Shown here: in pieces, positions 1 through 6,969 of the stretch
Position numbering within the stretch: the stretch's first letter is position 1
Layout of the letters: the number at the start of each line of letters is the position of its first letter
Assembly: GCA_007135895.1 (NCBI GenBank)
Contig: SLHZ01000170.1
Location: 1 to 10,360, forward strand
DNA: 10,360 nucleotides
Direction of reading: 5' to 3'
DNA from: Balneolales bacterium
Lineage (GTDB): Bacteria; Bacteroidota; Rhodothermia; Balneolales; Natronogracilivirgulaceae
Translations under genes and position numbers: made by a program
The notes under the pieces: generated by a model
What the model was told of the DNA's origin: nothing
Database searches by the model: none
The model's input: only the letters and a program-made list of their open reading frames with translations

Positions 1-157
1 AATAATTCAGTTCGTTGGCTGCAATACCCCATTGGTCGCAGCAGAAAGTCAAAAAAAAGGAAATGTCACGCTGATATGCCCCAATAGTATTGGGTGAGGC
101 ATTCCGTTCAATTTCCATGTATTGCAGAAAACGGTTGAGGAGAGAAAAATCACTCAT
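1..157 (-). CDS. Xer-type tyrosine recombinase, N-terminal fragment (runs off left edge)
   Basis: This is the first 52 codons of a site-specific tyrosine recombinase, probably the XerC/XerD kind that resolves chromosome dimers in the cytoplasm. The translation shows the SAM-like core-binding domain: FLQYMEIERNASPNTIGAYQ at about residues 10-29, followed by RDISFFLTF. The pattern 'Y-x-x-x-E-R-x-x-S-x-N-T-I-x-A-Y-x-R-D' is typical of the family N-terminus. The catalytic domain (R-K-H-R-H-Y) lies outside the window, so XerC, XerD and integrase-like relatives cannot be told apart. The start is the first ATG in the frame (complement of 155-157). The frame stays open upstream to a stop near 225 but has no other ATG, and no strong Shine-Dalgarno sequence is visible. 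The gene is divergent from the AraC-type gene across a 325-bp gap. Confidence 0.85.
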   Translation of the reverse strand, partial: MSDFSLLNRFLQYMEIERNASPNTIGAYQRDISFFLTFCCDQWGIAANELNY

Positions 158-482
158 AAACGGCTCACGATGTTCAATACCAAGATAATGATAAGCCCCG
201 CAGAAAAAAGCTCTTTTTTTTTAAAATTTTTTTGTAAGGGTTTTCATTGTTCCGGCTCTTCACTTTGCCATTAGGCCTAAAACATAGAAATAATGGATAC
301 TTATCCCTTAAAATATGGATTTAAAGTTGATGCATGGATTTAAATATGACTTATCCCCATTGTAAAACATGAAAAGACAAATAGATGAAATGTCCATAAC
401 CGCAGCCCGGTCACACAGGCGCATGGTTAAAAAACGTCATGGACACTCCATCTGACCGCTTGAATCCAAAAAATATAAACAG
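158..482. other. AT-rich divergent intergenic region, no clear gene
   Basis: This gap separates the recombinase (leftward) from the AraC-type gene (rightward), so it must hold both promoters. It includes homopolymer A/T runs at about 204-232 and the phased repeats at 293-358 listed separately. It also holds a 7-bp inverted pair TGTCCAT (about 391-397) / ATGGACA (about 440-446). One small open frame of 28 codons (369-455, plus) lies in the same frame as the AraC-type gene and ends 27 bp before its ATG. It has no Shine-Dalgarno sequence, so I do not call it a gene. I could not find a convincing -35/-10 pair. Confidence 0.5.
293..358. repeat. Phased direct repeats, possible regulator-binding site
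   Basis: Three copies of ATGGAT start at 293, 315 and 334; the last two extend to the identical 11-mer ATGGATTTAAA. Their starts are 22 and 19 bp apart, close to two helical turns. Two copies of ACTTATCCC (299-307 and 349-357), 50 bp apart, flank the 11-mers. GGATA-CT-TATCC at 295-306 is a short perfect inverted repeat. AraC-family proteins often bind direct half-sites about 21 bp apart, and an AraC-type gene starts 125 bp downstream, so an autoregulatory operator is a reasonable guess. Binding is inference only. Confidence 0.4.
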
Positions 483-1022
483 ATGAAAATGAAAGATCCG
501 GTAAAAAACATAGGACTGAACGGAAAAGACAGGCTGAACGGTAAAAACGGACGGTACGGAAGCTGCATTCAGCGTCAGGTAAACGGTGCGCAGGAGTCTG
601 TTTCTGATATCCATTCTCTCGTATCGAGACGTCAGATTGATCTGGCCGTACTTTATCTGCTGCGAAATATTGAGACGATATACAGTGTAAGCTGTTGGGC
701 CGAAAGGATGGGATATTCGAGAACCCATTTTTGCAGAAAGTTCAGGGAATTGTTTTCCGAGAATCCGAAAGATGTACTGAAGAGGACGAGGCTTCAGGCG
801 ATCTGCCGCTATATAGAGTCAGACTGGGGGGCCACAGCGTATAAAGTGGCCCGGGATTCGGGTCTTGGGGATGAAAAGGCCTTGCACAAGTTCCTCAAGA
901 GACATTACAGAATCGGCTTTTCTGACTTGAGGAACCACCTCAAGAGAAACTTCTTTCGAATGCGTACGATGAGCAGCAATGTTGCCGATCAGGATGTTTT
1001 CTATCATCATGAGAGGGATTAG
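483..1022 (+). CDS. Small AraC-type HTH DNA-binding protein
   Basis: This 179-aa cytoplasmic protein is probably a transcription factor. Residues about 53-150 match the AraC/XylS two-helix-turn-helix DNA-binding domain. The first HTH lies around residues 67-92 (AERMGYSRTHFCRKFRELF, the usual 'A-x-x-x-x-x-S-x-x-x-x-x-R-x-F'). A second, more divergent one lies around 116-141 (VARDSGLGDEKALHKFLKRH). There is no room for the usual sensor domain: residues 1-50 are short, basic, and carry an imperfect repeat (GLNGKD / RLNGKN / GRYG, residues 11-26). The ATG at 483 is the first in the frame after the stop at 453-455; ATG 489 is an equal alternative, and neither has a clear Shine-Dalgarno sequence. 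It converges on the glycosyltransferase gene with a 32-bp gap. What signal it senses is unknown, and it may need a partner protein. Confidence 0.75.
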   Translation: MKMKDPVKNIGLNGKDRLNGKNGRYGSCIQRQVNGAQESVSDIHSLVSRRQIDLAVLYLLRNIETIYSVSCWAERMGYSRTHFCRKFRELFSENPKDVLKRTRLQAICRYIESDWGATAYKVARDSGLGDEKALHKFLKRHYRIGFSDLRNHLKRNFFRMRTMSSNVADQDVFYHHERD

Positions 1023-1054
1023 AAAAGTAATGCAAGTAGACCAGACGGTTTATA

Positions 1055-2278
1055 TCAGACTTTTCTTCCTTTCCACGACGCCTGTCTGTTTCCCAGCCGG
1101 TCGGAGATTACTACAATGGCCAGCATTTGAAACCACAGAATACCCGGGAGATGCAGCACCGCGGTAATGGGTGGCCATTTCATGAAGAATGTGATGGTGG
1201 CACGCTGTAAAAATGCCGCTGATACGGCGAACACGGAAAGCCATGTTATGAGCTTCTGCTCAAAAGCTGCCGTACCGGGAAAAACGGTTTCAAGCTGAAC
1301 TGAAAGGAGCGCCAAAACCAGCAGGACCGGCGGCATCAGGTAGACGGCAATATGCAGCAGCCAGGCCAGCATGAATGGCAAGTAGCGGTAACCGAAGCCG
1401 GCAAAAAAGTTTTTCCTGAAACCAGAGAATACTTCTTTGTGATTCCGGTACATGCGGCACCAGATCCTGTCGGTGCCATGAAACATTTTCATGGTTTTGC
1501 CTGCACGTACAATATTTTTGGCCAGCATGACATCCTCGACAACTTCCGATTTTACGGCGGCGTGGCCACCTGTTTCGAAGTATGCATCTTTACGAAATAT
1601 CAGGCACTGACCGCAGGCCGTGGCAAAAAGGGGCTTGACAGCTGTTCTGATTTTTTCCGACGGTATCCACCGTGGCGCCCGGTAGCTGTATCGGGTAGGC
1701 AGGTACCCCGGAATGGTAGAATAAACGGTGGGAATTATCATTTTTTCCGACCATGTTGTCATAATCTGGTGTGGCCATACCGTTGCAAAATCGAGGTCAT
1801 CGCCCAGCATTCTTTCCATCAGCCGCCCGATTGTTTCCGGGTGCAGCCATGTGTCGGCATCCAGAAAGATAAAGATATCGCCTTTGGCCAGTTGCGAAAG
1901 CTGATGGCAGGCCCAGTTTTTTCCCATCCAGCTGTCGGGTTTTTCCATGCCTGTATGGATCCGGATTGGCATGGCAGAGCTTTCGGCTTTTCCAAGTACA
2001 ACTTCTCTGGTCTTGTCCGTCGAAGCATCATCGAGGACAAGGATTTCGCTGATAGGATAGTCCTGCTTCAGCAGACTGTCGAGCAGCCTGGGTAACGTAT
2101 CTTCCTCGTTTCTGGCGGGTATGAGGATGGATACAGAGGGCGGGTCTGATTTATTAAGCCGTTGATGGCCACAATAATGATCTTTCAGACCACGGAAAAA
2201 GTAAAGATTATGAATGAGAATCAGACCTGCCGCCACAAAATAAAGGAGTGAGGCAACAAGCAGCGTGACAACAAACAT
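1055..2278 (-). CDS. Membrane-anchored family 2 glycosyltransferase (CruC/CrtQ/HpnB-like)
   Basis: This 407-aa inverting GT-A glycosyltransferase transfers a sugar from a nucleotide donor, probably to a lipid at the inner face of the cytoplasmic membrane. A TM segment (residues 3-28) precedes the catalytic domain. Visible motifs are VSILIPARNEE (49-59), VLDDAS with D83-D84, the DxD motif D140-A-D142, CGQCLIF (222-228), and the acceptor-side E248-D249. A CRMYR stretch stands where processive synthases carry QxxRW. Two or three hydrophobic segments fill the C-terminus (about 306-392). This layout and the CRMYR stretch resemble carotenoid glycosyltransferases (CruC, CrtQ) and hopanoid-associated HpnB. 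The true acceptor cannot be read from sequence, and no carotenoid or hopanoid genes lie in the window. It is the last gene of the minus-strand cluster, starting 16 bp after the DUF494 gene. Confidence 0.85.
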   Translation of the reverse strand: MFVVTLLVASLLYFVAAGLILIHNLYFFRGLKDHYCGHQRLNKSDPPSVSILIPARNEEDTLPRLLDSLLKQDYPISEILVLDDASTDKTREVVLGKAESSAMPIRIHTGMEKPDSWMGKNWACHQLSQLAKGDIFIFLDADTWLHPETIGRLMERMLGDDLDFATVWPHQIMTTWSEKMIIPTVYSTIPGYLPTRYSYRAPRWIPSEKIRTAVKPLFATACGQCLIFRKDAYFETGGHAAVKSEVVEDVMLAKNIVRAGKTMKMFHGTDRIWCRMYRNHKEVFSGFRKNFFAGFGYRYLPFMLAWLLHIAVYLMPPVLLVLALLSVQLETVFPGTAAFEQKLITWLSVFAVSAAFLQRATITFFMKWPPITAVLHLPGILWFQMLAIVVISDRLGNRQASWKGRKV

Positions 2279-2294
2279 GTCCTGGAGTACCGGT

Positions 2295-2756
2295 TCAGTT
2301 TATGTTCTCGGTTCCTTTGAGCAGATGGTGGTTGTGAAATCCCTCGCCTTCACTTTCAAAAAGGAGTCCGCCGGCCCATTGCTTGATATCGGATAGCTCT
2401 GTACGGCCATCGAGCCGGAACATGGCGTATTCGATCAGTCTCTCCATACCGGCAGCATCAATGATGCCCAGATAGTAAAGTTCAAGCATGTAGCCGTAAG
2501 CATCAGGAGCAATATGACTCCGTTCACTGGGATGCAAGGCACGGGGCGCAGGTCGATGATCCTTTGCCCGCTTCAGTTTTTGCCTGTCCGATGTTTCGTA
2601 GTTGTGGATGAGCCAGGAATAGGCAGCGCTGATTTCCGAGTGGTTGTAATTCCGGAACTTTTCAATCTTGATGTCACGAAGGTTCATGCCAATATGCATT
2701 CTGCGTACCAGATATACAATGAGGTCGATGATATGGTCCGGGTACCGGTCTTGCAT
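2295..2756 (-). CDS. DUF494 (Smg-like) protein
   Basis: This 153-aa soluble protein of the DUF494/Smg family has no agreed biochemical role. The N-terminal block fits the family pattern: IIDLIVYLVRRMHIGMNLRD (residues 9-28), then SEISAAYSWLI (40-50). The C-terminal half has the usual second conserved stretch (AYGYMLELYYLGIIDAAGME, about 86-105, then IEYAMFRL). Length is close to the family norm of about 150-160 aa. Its ATG follows the ybeY stop directly (TGAATG), so translation is probably coupled. Sitting between ybeY and a glycosyltransferase tells little about its role. The middle segment (about 55-80) is rich in Lys, Arg, Pro and His and looks like a flexible linker. Confidence 0.8.
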   Translation of the reverse strand: MQDRYPDHIIDLIVYLVRRMHIGMNLRDIKIEKFRNYNHSEISAAYSWLIHNYETSDRQKLKRAKDHRPAPRALHPSERSHIAPDAYGYMLELYYLGIIDAAGMERLIEYAMFRLDGRTELSDIKQWAGGLLFESEGEGFHNHHLLKGTENIN

Positions 2757-3242
2757 TCAGTTGGTCCAGTATAGCTGTAAATATTTATCTTCTAATTCTT
2801 TCATACGAGAAAAACCCTGAGGCGTGTCATCTTCGTACCCGGCCAGGTGAAGAAGACCGTGAATGACAACGCGCAGCAGTTCCTTCACGAAACGGCACTC
2901 ATACTGGATTGCCTGAGATTCGATCTGAGCCGGACAGCAGTACAGGGTGCCTTCAAGACCGTCTTTATCGTCCCGGAAAGGAAAAGTAAGTATGTCGGTC
3001 ACATAGTCATGCCCCCGATATTTGTGATTGAGCTCAAGAATTTTCTCTTTGCTGACAAATACCACCTCAATGTGGGTGTAACGGCACGATTCGCCGGCTT
3101 CGATCAACGCAACTATACTTATAAGATCCTGATCTGAAAAAGGCGGATTGGAGCCTGTGTCGTCAATGACTTCGAGCAGGGCAGGAGGATTGATATCCTG
3201 TACCGATGGTGCGAATTCTTTGTTCGAGGAAGTGCTACCCAC
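2757..3242 (-). CDS. ybeY: Endoribonuclease YbeY (rRNA maturation factor)
   Basis: YbeY is a metal-dependent single-strand endoribonuclease needed for 16S rRNA 3'-end maturation and ribosome quality control in the cytoplasm. The family signature is clear: LNHKYRGHDYVTDILTFPF (71-89), where R76 matches the conserved functional Arg, and the metal site HGLLHLAGYED (128-138). The family consensus is H-G-x-L-H-L-x-G-Y-D-H. Here H128 and H132 are kept, but the third ligand position is Asp (D138), which I recall as common in Bacteroidota relatives. The start is a GTG (complement of 3240-3242), chosen because an excellent AAGGAGG lies 9 nt upstream. The length of 161 aa is normal. It is 23 bp downstream of the unrecognised 151-aa gene and abuts the DUF494 gene. 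Confidence 0.93.
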   Translation of the reverse strand: MGSTSSNKEFAPSVQDINPPALLEVIDDTGSNPPFSDQDLISIVALIEAGESCRYTHIEVVFVSKEKILELNHKYRGHDYVTDILTFPFRDDKDGLEGTLYCCPAQIESQAIQYECRFVKELLRVVIHGLLHLAGYEDDTPQGFSRMKELEDKYLQLYWTN

Positions 3243-3251
3243 TGGTTCCGG

Positions 3252-3258
3252 CCTCCTT
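3252..3258 (-). promoter_or_regulatory. Strong Shine-Dalgarno sequence fixing the ybeY GTG start
   Basis: On the minus strand this reads AAGGAGG, a full match to the anti-Shine-Dalgarno core. It sits 9 nt before a GTG codon. Most other starts in the window have weak or no such site. It supports GTG rather than a downstream ATG as the ybeY start, and efficient internal initiation on the polycistronic message. Confidence 0.8.
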
Positions 3259-3265
3259 AGCGACG

Positions 3266-3721
3266 CTAGTCCTCATCAAAGTTGAATCCTTCAAAATCTA
3301 TCGACTCAGTGAGAGAAAGGGCTACGCTGCACATCATGACTTCGGGAGGAAGCTTGGTGAAGTCACCCTTCAGCAAGGACTCTCTGACGTTGGCATAGAG
3401 GCTGCATCCAGCCTCTTTTTCGACAATCAATCCTGATAAGATCTCGCCATTCTTGCCGAAAAAGGTTATCTGGTGCAACATTTCACTGGCAATAAAAGCG
3501 GTGCAGTTATGAAGCTGCAGAAAAGTATCCTGTGTGTAGACAGAAATCAGGTTGGTAATATCTCCGTCGAGGTTCAGACCCAGATGAATCTCCAGGGCAA
3601 TTTTTCTGCCGGTATTCTTATCTGAGATTTCAAAACGATATACATCGCCGCTTTTTTTTGCTTCCACTCCCAGCACCTTTGATATGGTGGCGATGTTTTC
3701 CTCGGAAAAAGAATGAATCAT
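3266..3721 (-). CDS. Unrecognised 151-aa acidic protein upstream of ybeY
   Basis: I do not recognise the family. The protein is soluble-looking: no signal peptide, no TM segment, and an acidic C-terminus (ESIDFEGFNFDED). Alternating hydrophobic and polar stretches (VYRFEISDKNTGRKIALEIH, about residues 28-47; EILSGLIVEKEAGCSLYANV, about 93-112) suggest a mostly beta or alpha/beta fold. It has codon-by-codon coding character, starts with ATG (complement of 3719-3721), and sits 23 bp upstream of ybeY in the same direction, so the two are probably co-transcribed. The 143-bp gap before it, after the DUF2723 stop, could hold a promoter. On the minus strand that gap contains TATATTTG (complement of 3785-3792), which fits the Bacteroidota -7 element TAnnTTTG, but I see no convincing -33 partner. 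Confidence 0.75.
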   Translation of the reverse strand: MIHSFSEENIATISKVLGVEAKKSGDVYRFEISDKNTGRKIALEIHLGLNLDGDITNLISVYTQDTFLQLHNCTAFIASEMLHQITFFGKNGEILSGLIVEKEAGCSLYANVRESLLKGDFTKLPPEVMMCSVALSLTESIDFEGFNFDED

Positions 3722-3864
3722 GGTCCGTACCTGTTTTCGGTTGTACTTATTCGGTTTGATACCGGATCTTGTACATTACATAGTCAAATATACGTCAACA
3801 ATCGGAATAAAGGAACAGCAGCGACGAATTGCCACCTACTCCGCAGCTCCTTCCATTCCGGTAT

Positions 3865-6828
3865 TTAATCCATCAGTATTCTGGCAGCTCGTTCACGATT
3901 TTCTTCCATGGTTCTGGGGAAAGGCAGTCTTTGCCCGGACACTTCAGCAATAAAGTCGGCAATTTCCAGAGCTTCTTCATCCATCCGGTTCATGTAGAAG
4001 ATACGTTGTGCAATAATGTACCTGCTGGTGTCATACGACAGTTCCCGGATCAGCTGCTGCCGGTCAGCCTGCAGAACCGACAAGCGGTTTTGCAGGGTAC
4101 GACGGCGCCCGGAATCCATCGTGCGGCCGCGTTCGGTGAGTTGATCTTCAAGACGACTGATTTGCTGATCCAATCCATCCAGATCCTCAAGATAACGCTT
4201 CATCGTCCGGTCCAGATCCTTTCTGGCCAAAGCGATCAGAGCGATAGCTCTTTCATTTTCATCGAGCTGGGCGTAGCGATAGGCATAGTTGAGGATGGAA
4301 GTGGGGTCACCCTGTATGGTGGAAAAGGGGATATGGTACTCTCCCCAACGCAGCCAGTAGGCGGCGCTGTCGGGTTGTCCGCCCTGCATGAATGCCGAAG
4401 CATGGCGATTGACGATCGTCCGGTAGTTGTCCATCATCCGGCGGATATTCTGGTCGAAGTAGGCTTTTTCGTTGTTAATTTCTCTGAGGCGGAATGATTT
4501 CAGACGCCTGCTGTGAATTTCGGGGTCATGGCTGCCATGGGTCCGGAAAGGCATGATACGAAATGCTTTACCCTCCAGGCTCATGTAATCCTGCATATTC
4601 ATCTGGGCGTCACGGGCAACGGTAGTGGAGAAGTAGACAGGGCGGACCCACTTGTTCGTACGCAGGATTTCAATGATCATATCGTCCTGGATGCGCGTAT
4701 AATGAATGTCGTTACCGTCACGATCGCGGCCCAGGAAGGTGCCTTCATAAAACCAGCGGACTTCGTCATCCACCTGGTCAAGTGGCACAGAAAACTTCAT
4801 TTCTTCCGGTATTTCGGGAGGCGCCCATGGGAATTCGATCTCTCCGTCATAGACTCCTTGCAGAAATGTCTTGTCGACAGGGATAACATAGTCGCCCGGC
4901 TGGTGAAAATCCGATGCGCGCCGGAACTGGAACTTGTCGTTGAGGCGGTCCACCTCGGAATCCGTCAGGTCAATGGGGACAGGCGGGGCTTCGTGGTTCC
5001 AGAGGTTTTTCATTTGTTTGATATACCATTCGGTATTGAGGAGGCTCAGGTTCACAACCCGGACATCGGTACGGATTCCTTCCACTTCCTGAAGATACCA
5101 GAGCGGAAAGGTATCATTGTCGCCATTGGTGAACAGTATGGAGTATGGTGCGGTGCTGTTGAGCAGATTGTAGGCGTAATCGGGTGCCACGTACCGCAAG
5201 CTCCGGTCGTTATTGTTGTAGGTTTGCGTACCGACCAGTACGGGTACCGTCATCAGGAGCATGACCAATCCCATTCCTATGAACTTATTGCCTTTGGCAT
5301 AATGCCTTACCAGTTCCACCAGCCCGGTAGCGCCCAGTCCGATCCAGATGGAGAAGGCAAAAAAGGAGCCTGTGTAGGAATAGTCACGTTCCCGGGGCTG
5401 GAAAGGTGTCTGATTCAGATAGGCAACAATGGCCAGGCCCGTTGCGGTAAACAGGACAAGTACAGCGAGAGCCCGTTTCCAATCTTTGCGGAAATGATAC
5501 AACATGCCAATCATGCCGAGCAGGAACGGTATGTAATAGAAGCGGTTATGAGCGGGATTATCCCGCATGTCATCAGGTGTCCGGAACCCGGAAATCCAAC
5601 GGGCATCCTGAATATCACTATCCCTTCCAATAAAGTTCCAGGCGAAATAGCGGAGATACATATGACCGACCTGATACCTCAGGAAAAACTGCAAATCACT
5701 GCTGAAGCGGGCGTACTTTTGCTGATGCCTGGGTTCCGGTGAGTATCGTCGCGGGAAGAGCTTGGGGTTGTCCCTTTCCAGACGTCCGGTCTCGTTGCTG
5801 TAGCTGTCGCCTCTGAGCAGGGGTTGCTGCCCATATTGTTCACGCTTGAGATAGCTTATGAACGCGTCCACATTATCGGGTGAATTCTGGTCAATGGCCG
5901 GGTTGACCTGGGAGCGGATGTATATCATGGAATAGCTGGAGTAACCGATGAGGATCAGGAAATACCCAAGCAGTGCGATATTGGCGAAGCGATAGTGCTT
6001 CTTATGCGTATAATAGATGCCATAGATGATCAAAGCGCCGAAAAGTACAAGAAAAATGAGGGGCCCGAACATTCCGCCGGTTGCGGTTGCGAACCTTCCG
6101 GCAAGCGCAGGGAGCTGAATGATGGTGAGTGGATAGATCAGAAAAAAGATACCGACCGTAATCGCTGAGGCGGTGATAAATCCGGTCAGCTCAAAATCAT
6201 ATTTTCTGAAATAGATGATCAGTCCGACAAAGAAGATGGATAGCAGACTAAGGAGGTGAATACCGAATGCAAGACCAAACAAAAAGACAATGAGCAGCAA
6301 CCAGCGTTCATTGCGGTCATTCTGGTGGAGTTCCGACCATTTCATGATCAACCAGACAACGGCTGCAGTAAATGTTAGGGAAAGCGCGTAGGTTTCCGCT
6401 TCGATGGAAGTGAACCAGTGGCTGTCGGTAACGGCGAAAGTCAGGGCACCTACCAGGCCGCCGCCGTACAGACCGATACGGTCGATCAGGGGATACTGAT
6501 CCACATCATATCCTTTGAACTCCCTGACAAAGCGGACGATGATCAGATAAAGCAGCATGATGGTGAGAGACGAAGCCAATGCACTCATGAAGTTGATCAT
6601 CCAGGCGGCTGACAACGGACCGGTGAACATAGAAAAAACTCTGCCCAGCAGCAGATAGAAAGGTGTACCGGGCGGATGGGGTATTTGCAGTCCCCAGGCA
6701 CAGGCAATGCGCTCGCTGCAGTCCCAAAAACTGGCCGTGGGCGGAAGGGTCAGCAGGTAAAGTATCAGGGCTGTCAGAAAAGAGAGCGCGGCAAAAGCCT
6801 TGTTAATCGATTTGTGATCCGTTCCCAT
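3865..6828 (-). CDS. DUF2723 multi-spanning membrane protein (GT-C/TMEM260-like)
   Basis: This 987-aa integral membrane protein has about ten or more hydrophobic helices in the N-terminal half and a large soluble C-terminal part. The DUF2723 signature follows the first TM helix: SFWDCSERIACAWGLQIPHP (33-52), with acidic D36 and E39 in the first loop and HPPG at 51-54. Later conserved blocks are QPRERDY (477-483) and NGDNDTFPLWYLQE (568-581). The acidic pair in the first loop and the overall plan resemble GT-C glycosyltransferases. The eukaryotic relative TMEM260 is an O-mannosyltransferase, so transfer of a sugar from a lipid donor to extracytoplasmic protein is a fair hypothesis, not shown here. 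The C-terminus (about 877-925) is a predicted coiled coil (DLDGLDQQISRLEDQLTERG). The ATG has no Shine-Dalgarno sequence. It is the first gene of the minus-strand series. Confidence 0.88.
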   Translation of the reverse strand: MGTDHKSINKAFAALSFLTALILYLLTLPPTASFWDCSERIACAWGLQIPHPPGTPFYLLLGRVFSMFTGPLSAAWMINFMSALASSLTIMLLYLIIVRFVREFKGYDVDQYPLIDRIGLYGGGLVGALTFAVTDSHWFTSIEAETYALSLTFTAAVVWLIMKWSELHQNDRNERWLLLIVFLFGLAFGIHLLSLLSIFFVGLIIYFRKYDFELTGFITASAITVGIFFLIYPLTIIQLPALAGRFATATGGMFGPLIFLVLFGALIIYGIYYTHKKHYRFANIALLGYFLILIGYSSYSMIYIRSQVNPAIDQNSPDNVDAFISYLKREQYGQQPLLRGDSYSNETGRLERDNPKLFPRRYSPEPRHQQKYARFSSDLQFFLRYQVGHMYLRYFAWNFIGRDSDIQDARWISGFRTPDDMRDNPAHNRFYYIPFLLGMIGMLYHFRKDWKRALAVLVLFTATGLAIVAYLNQTPFQPRERDYSYTGSFFAFSIWIGLGATGLVELVRHYAKGNKFIGMGLVMLLMTVPVLVGTQTYNNNDRSLRYVAPDYAYNLLNSTAPYSILFTNGDNDTFPLWYLQEVEGIRTDVRVVNLSLLNTEWYIKQMKNLWNHEAPPVPIDLTDSEVDRLNDKFQFRRASDFHQPGDYVIPVDKTFLQGVYDGEIEFPWAPPEIPEEMKFSVPLDQVDDEVRWFYEGTFLGRDRDGNDIHYTRIQDDMIIEILRTNKWVRPVYFSTTVARDAQMNMQDYMSLEGKAFRIMPFRTHGSHDPEIHSRRLKSFRLREINNEKAYFDQNIRRMMDNYRTIVNRHASAFMQGGQPDSAAYWLRWGEYHIPFSTIQGDPTSILNYAYRYAQLDENERAIALIALARKDLDRTMKRYLEDLDGLDQQISRLEDQLTERGRTMDSGRRRTLQNRLSVLQADRQQLIRELSYDTSRYIIAQRIFYMNRMDEEALEIADFIAEVSGQRLPFPRTMEENRERAARILMD

Positions 6829-6848
6829 GGTCAGGTTTGGTCAGGTTC
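6829..6848. repeat. 10-bp tandem duplication touching the DUF2723 start codon
   Basis: GGTCAGGTTT and GGTCAGGTTC lie back to back (9 of 10 identical). On the mRNA strand this gives pyrimidine-rich AACCTGACC twice, with the ATG directly after the second copy. It occupies the place where a Shine-Dalgarno sequence would be and contains none. Confidence 0.7.
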
Positions 6849-6863
6849 TATTTGAAAATAGCG

Positions 6864-6874
6864 GGGAAATTCCC
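6864..6874. promoter_or_regulatory. Palindrome GGGAAATTCCC between divergent genes
   Basis: An 11-bp perfect inverted repeat (GGGAA-A-TTCCC) lies in the 141-bp divergent region, just downstream of the predicted DUF2723 transcription start. It could be an operator or a small 5'-leader hairpin. Only symmetry supports this. Confidence 0.3.
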
Positions 6875-6902
6875 AAATTATGTAATAACAGACATTCTTA
6901 TA

Positions 6903-6931
6903 ATAATAGGAATTGCCTGCTCATTTATCAA
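6903..6931 (-). promoter_or_regulatory. Sigma70-like promoter for the DUF2723 gene
   Basis: On the minus strand a -35-like TTGATA (complement of 6926-6931) and a -10-like TATTAT (complement of 6903-6908) are separated by exactly 17 bp. Transcription would begin near 6896, leaving a leader of about 70 nt before the ATG. The -10 overlaps a plus-strand TATAAT (6899-6904) that could serve the divergent peptidase gene, though that one lacks a good -35 (AATTAT at 6876-6881). Confidence 0.45.
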
Positions 6932-6969
6932 AACAGGATTAGATAAAGGCGATAAAAAAAGAGTATCGA

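Noticed and set aside
299..359. TTATCCCTT and TTATCCCCA as DnaA boxes of a replication origin.
   Set aside because: Only one is within one mismatch of TTATCCACA, there is no cluster of boxes, and no dnaA, dnaN or similar gene is nearby.
369..455. A 28-codon basic open frame in the same frame as the AraC-type gene, ending just before it.
   Set aside because: No Shine-Dalgarno sequence, no recognisable sequence, and short enough to arise by chance; could be an upstream peptide but nothing supports it.
411..728. A 105-aa minus-strand frame across the start of the AraC-type gene.
   Set aside because: Antisense of a recognisable HTH gene and its repeat; no family resemblance of its own.
1023..1054. 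A possible bidirectional terminator between the converging AraC-type and GT2 genes.
   Set aside because: The GTCTG motifs found there are direct, not inverted, repeats on one strand, and no stem plus U-tract can be drawn.
1352..2095. A 247-aa plus-strand open frame.
   Set aside because: Lies wholly antisense to the well-supported GT2 gene and is rich in Cys, His and Pro, as expected of a shadow frame.
3829..5742. Long plus-strand open frames of 222 and 409 aa.
   Set aside because: Antisense to DUF2723, whose conserved motifs are on the minus strand; the antisense translations show no domain.
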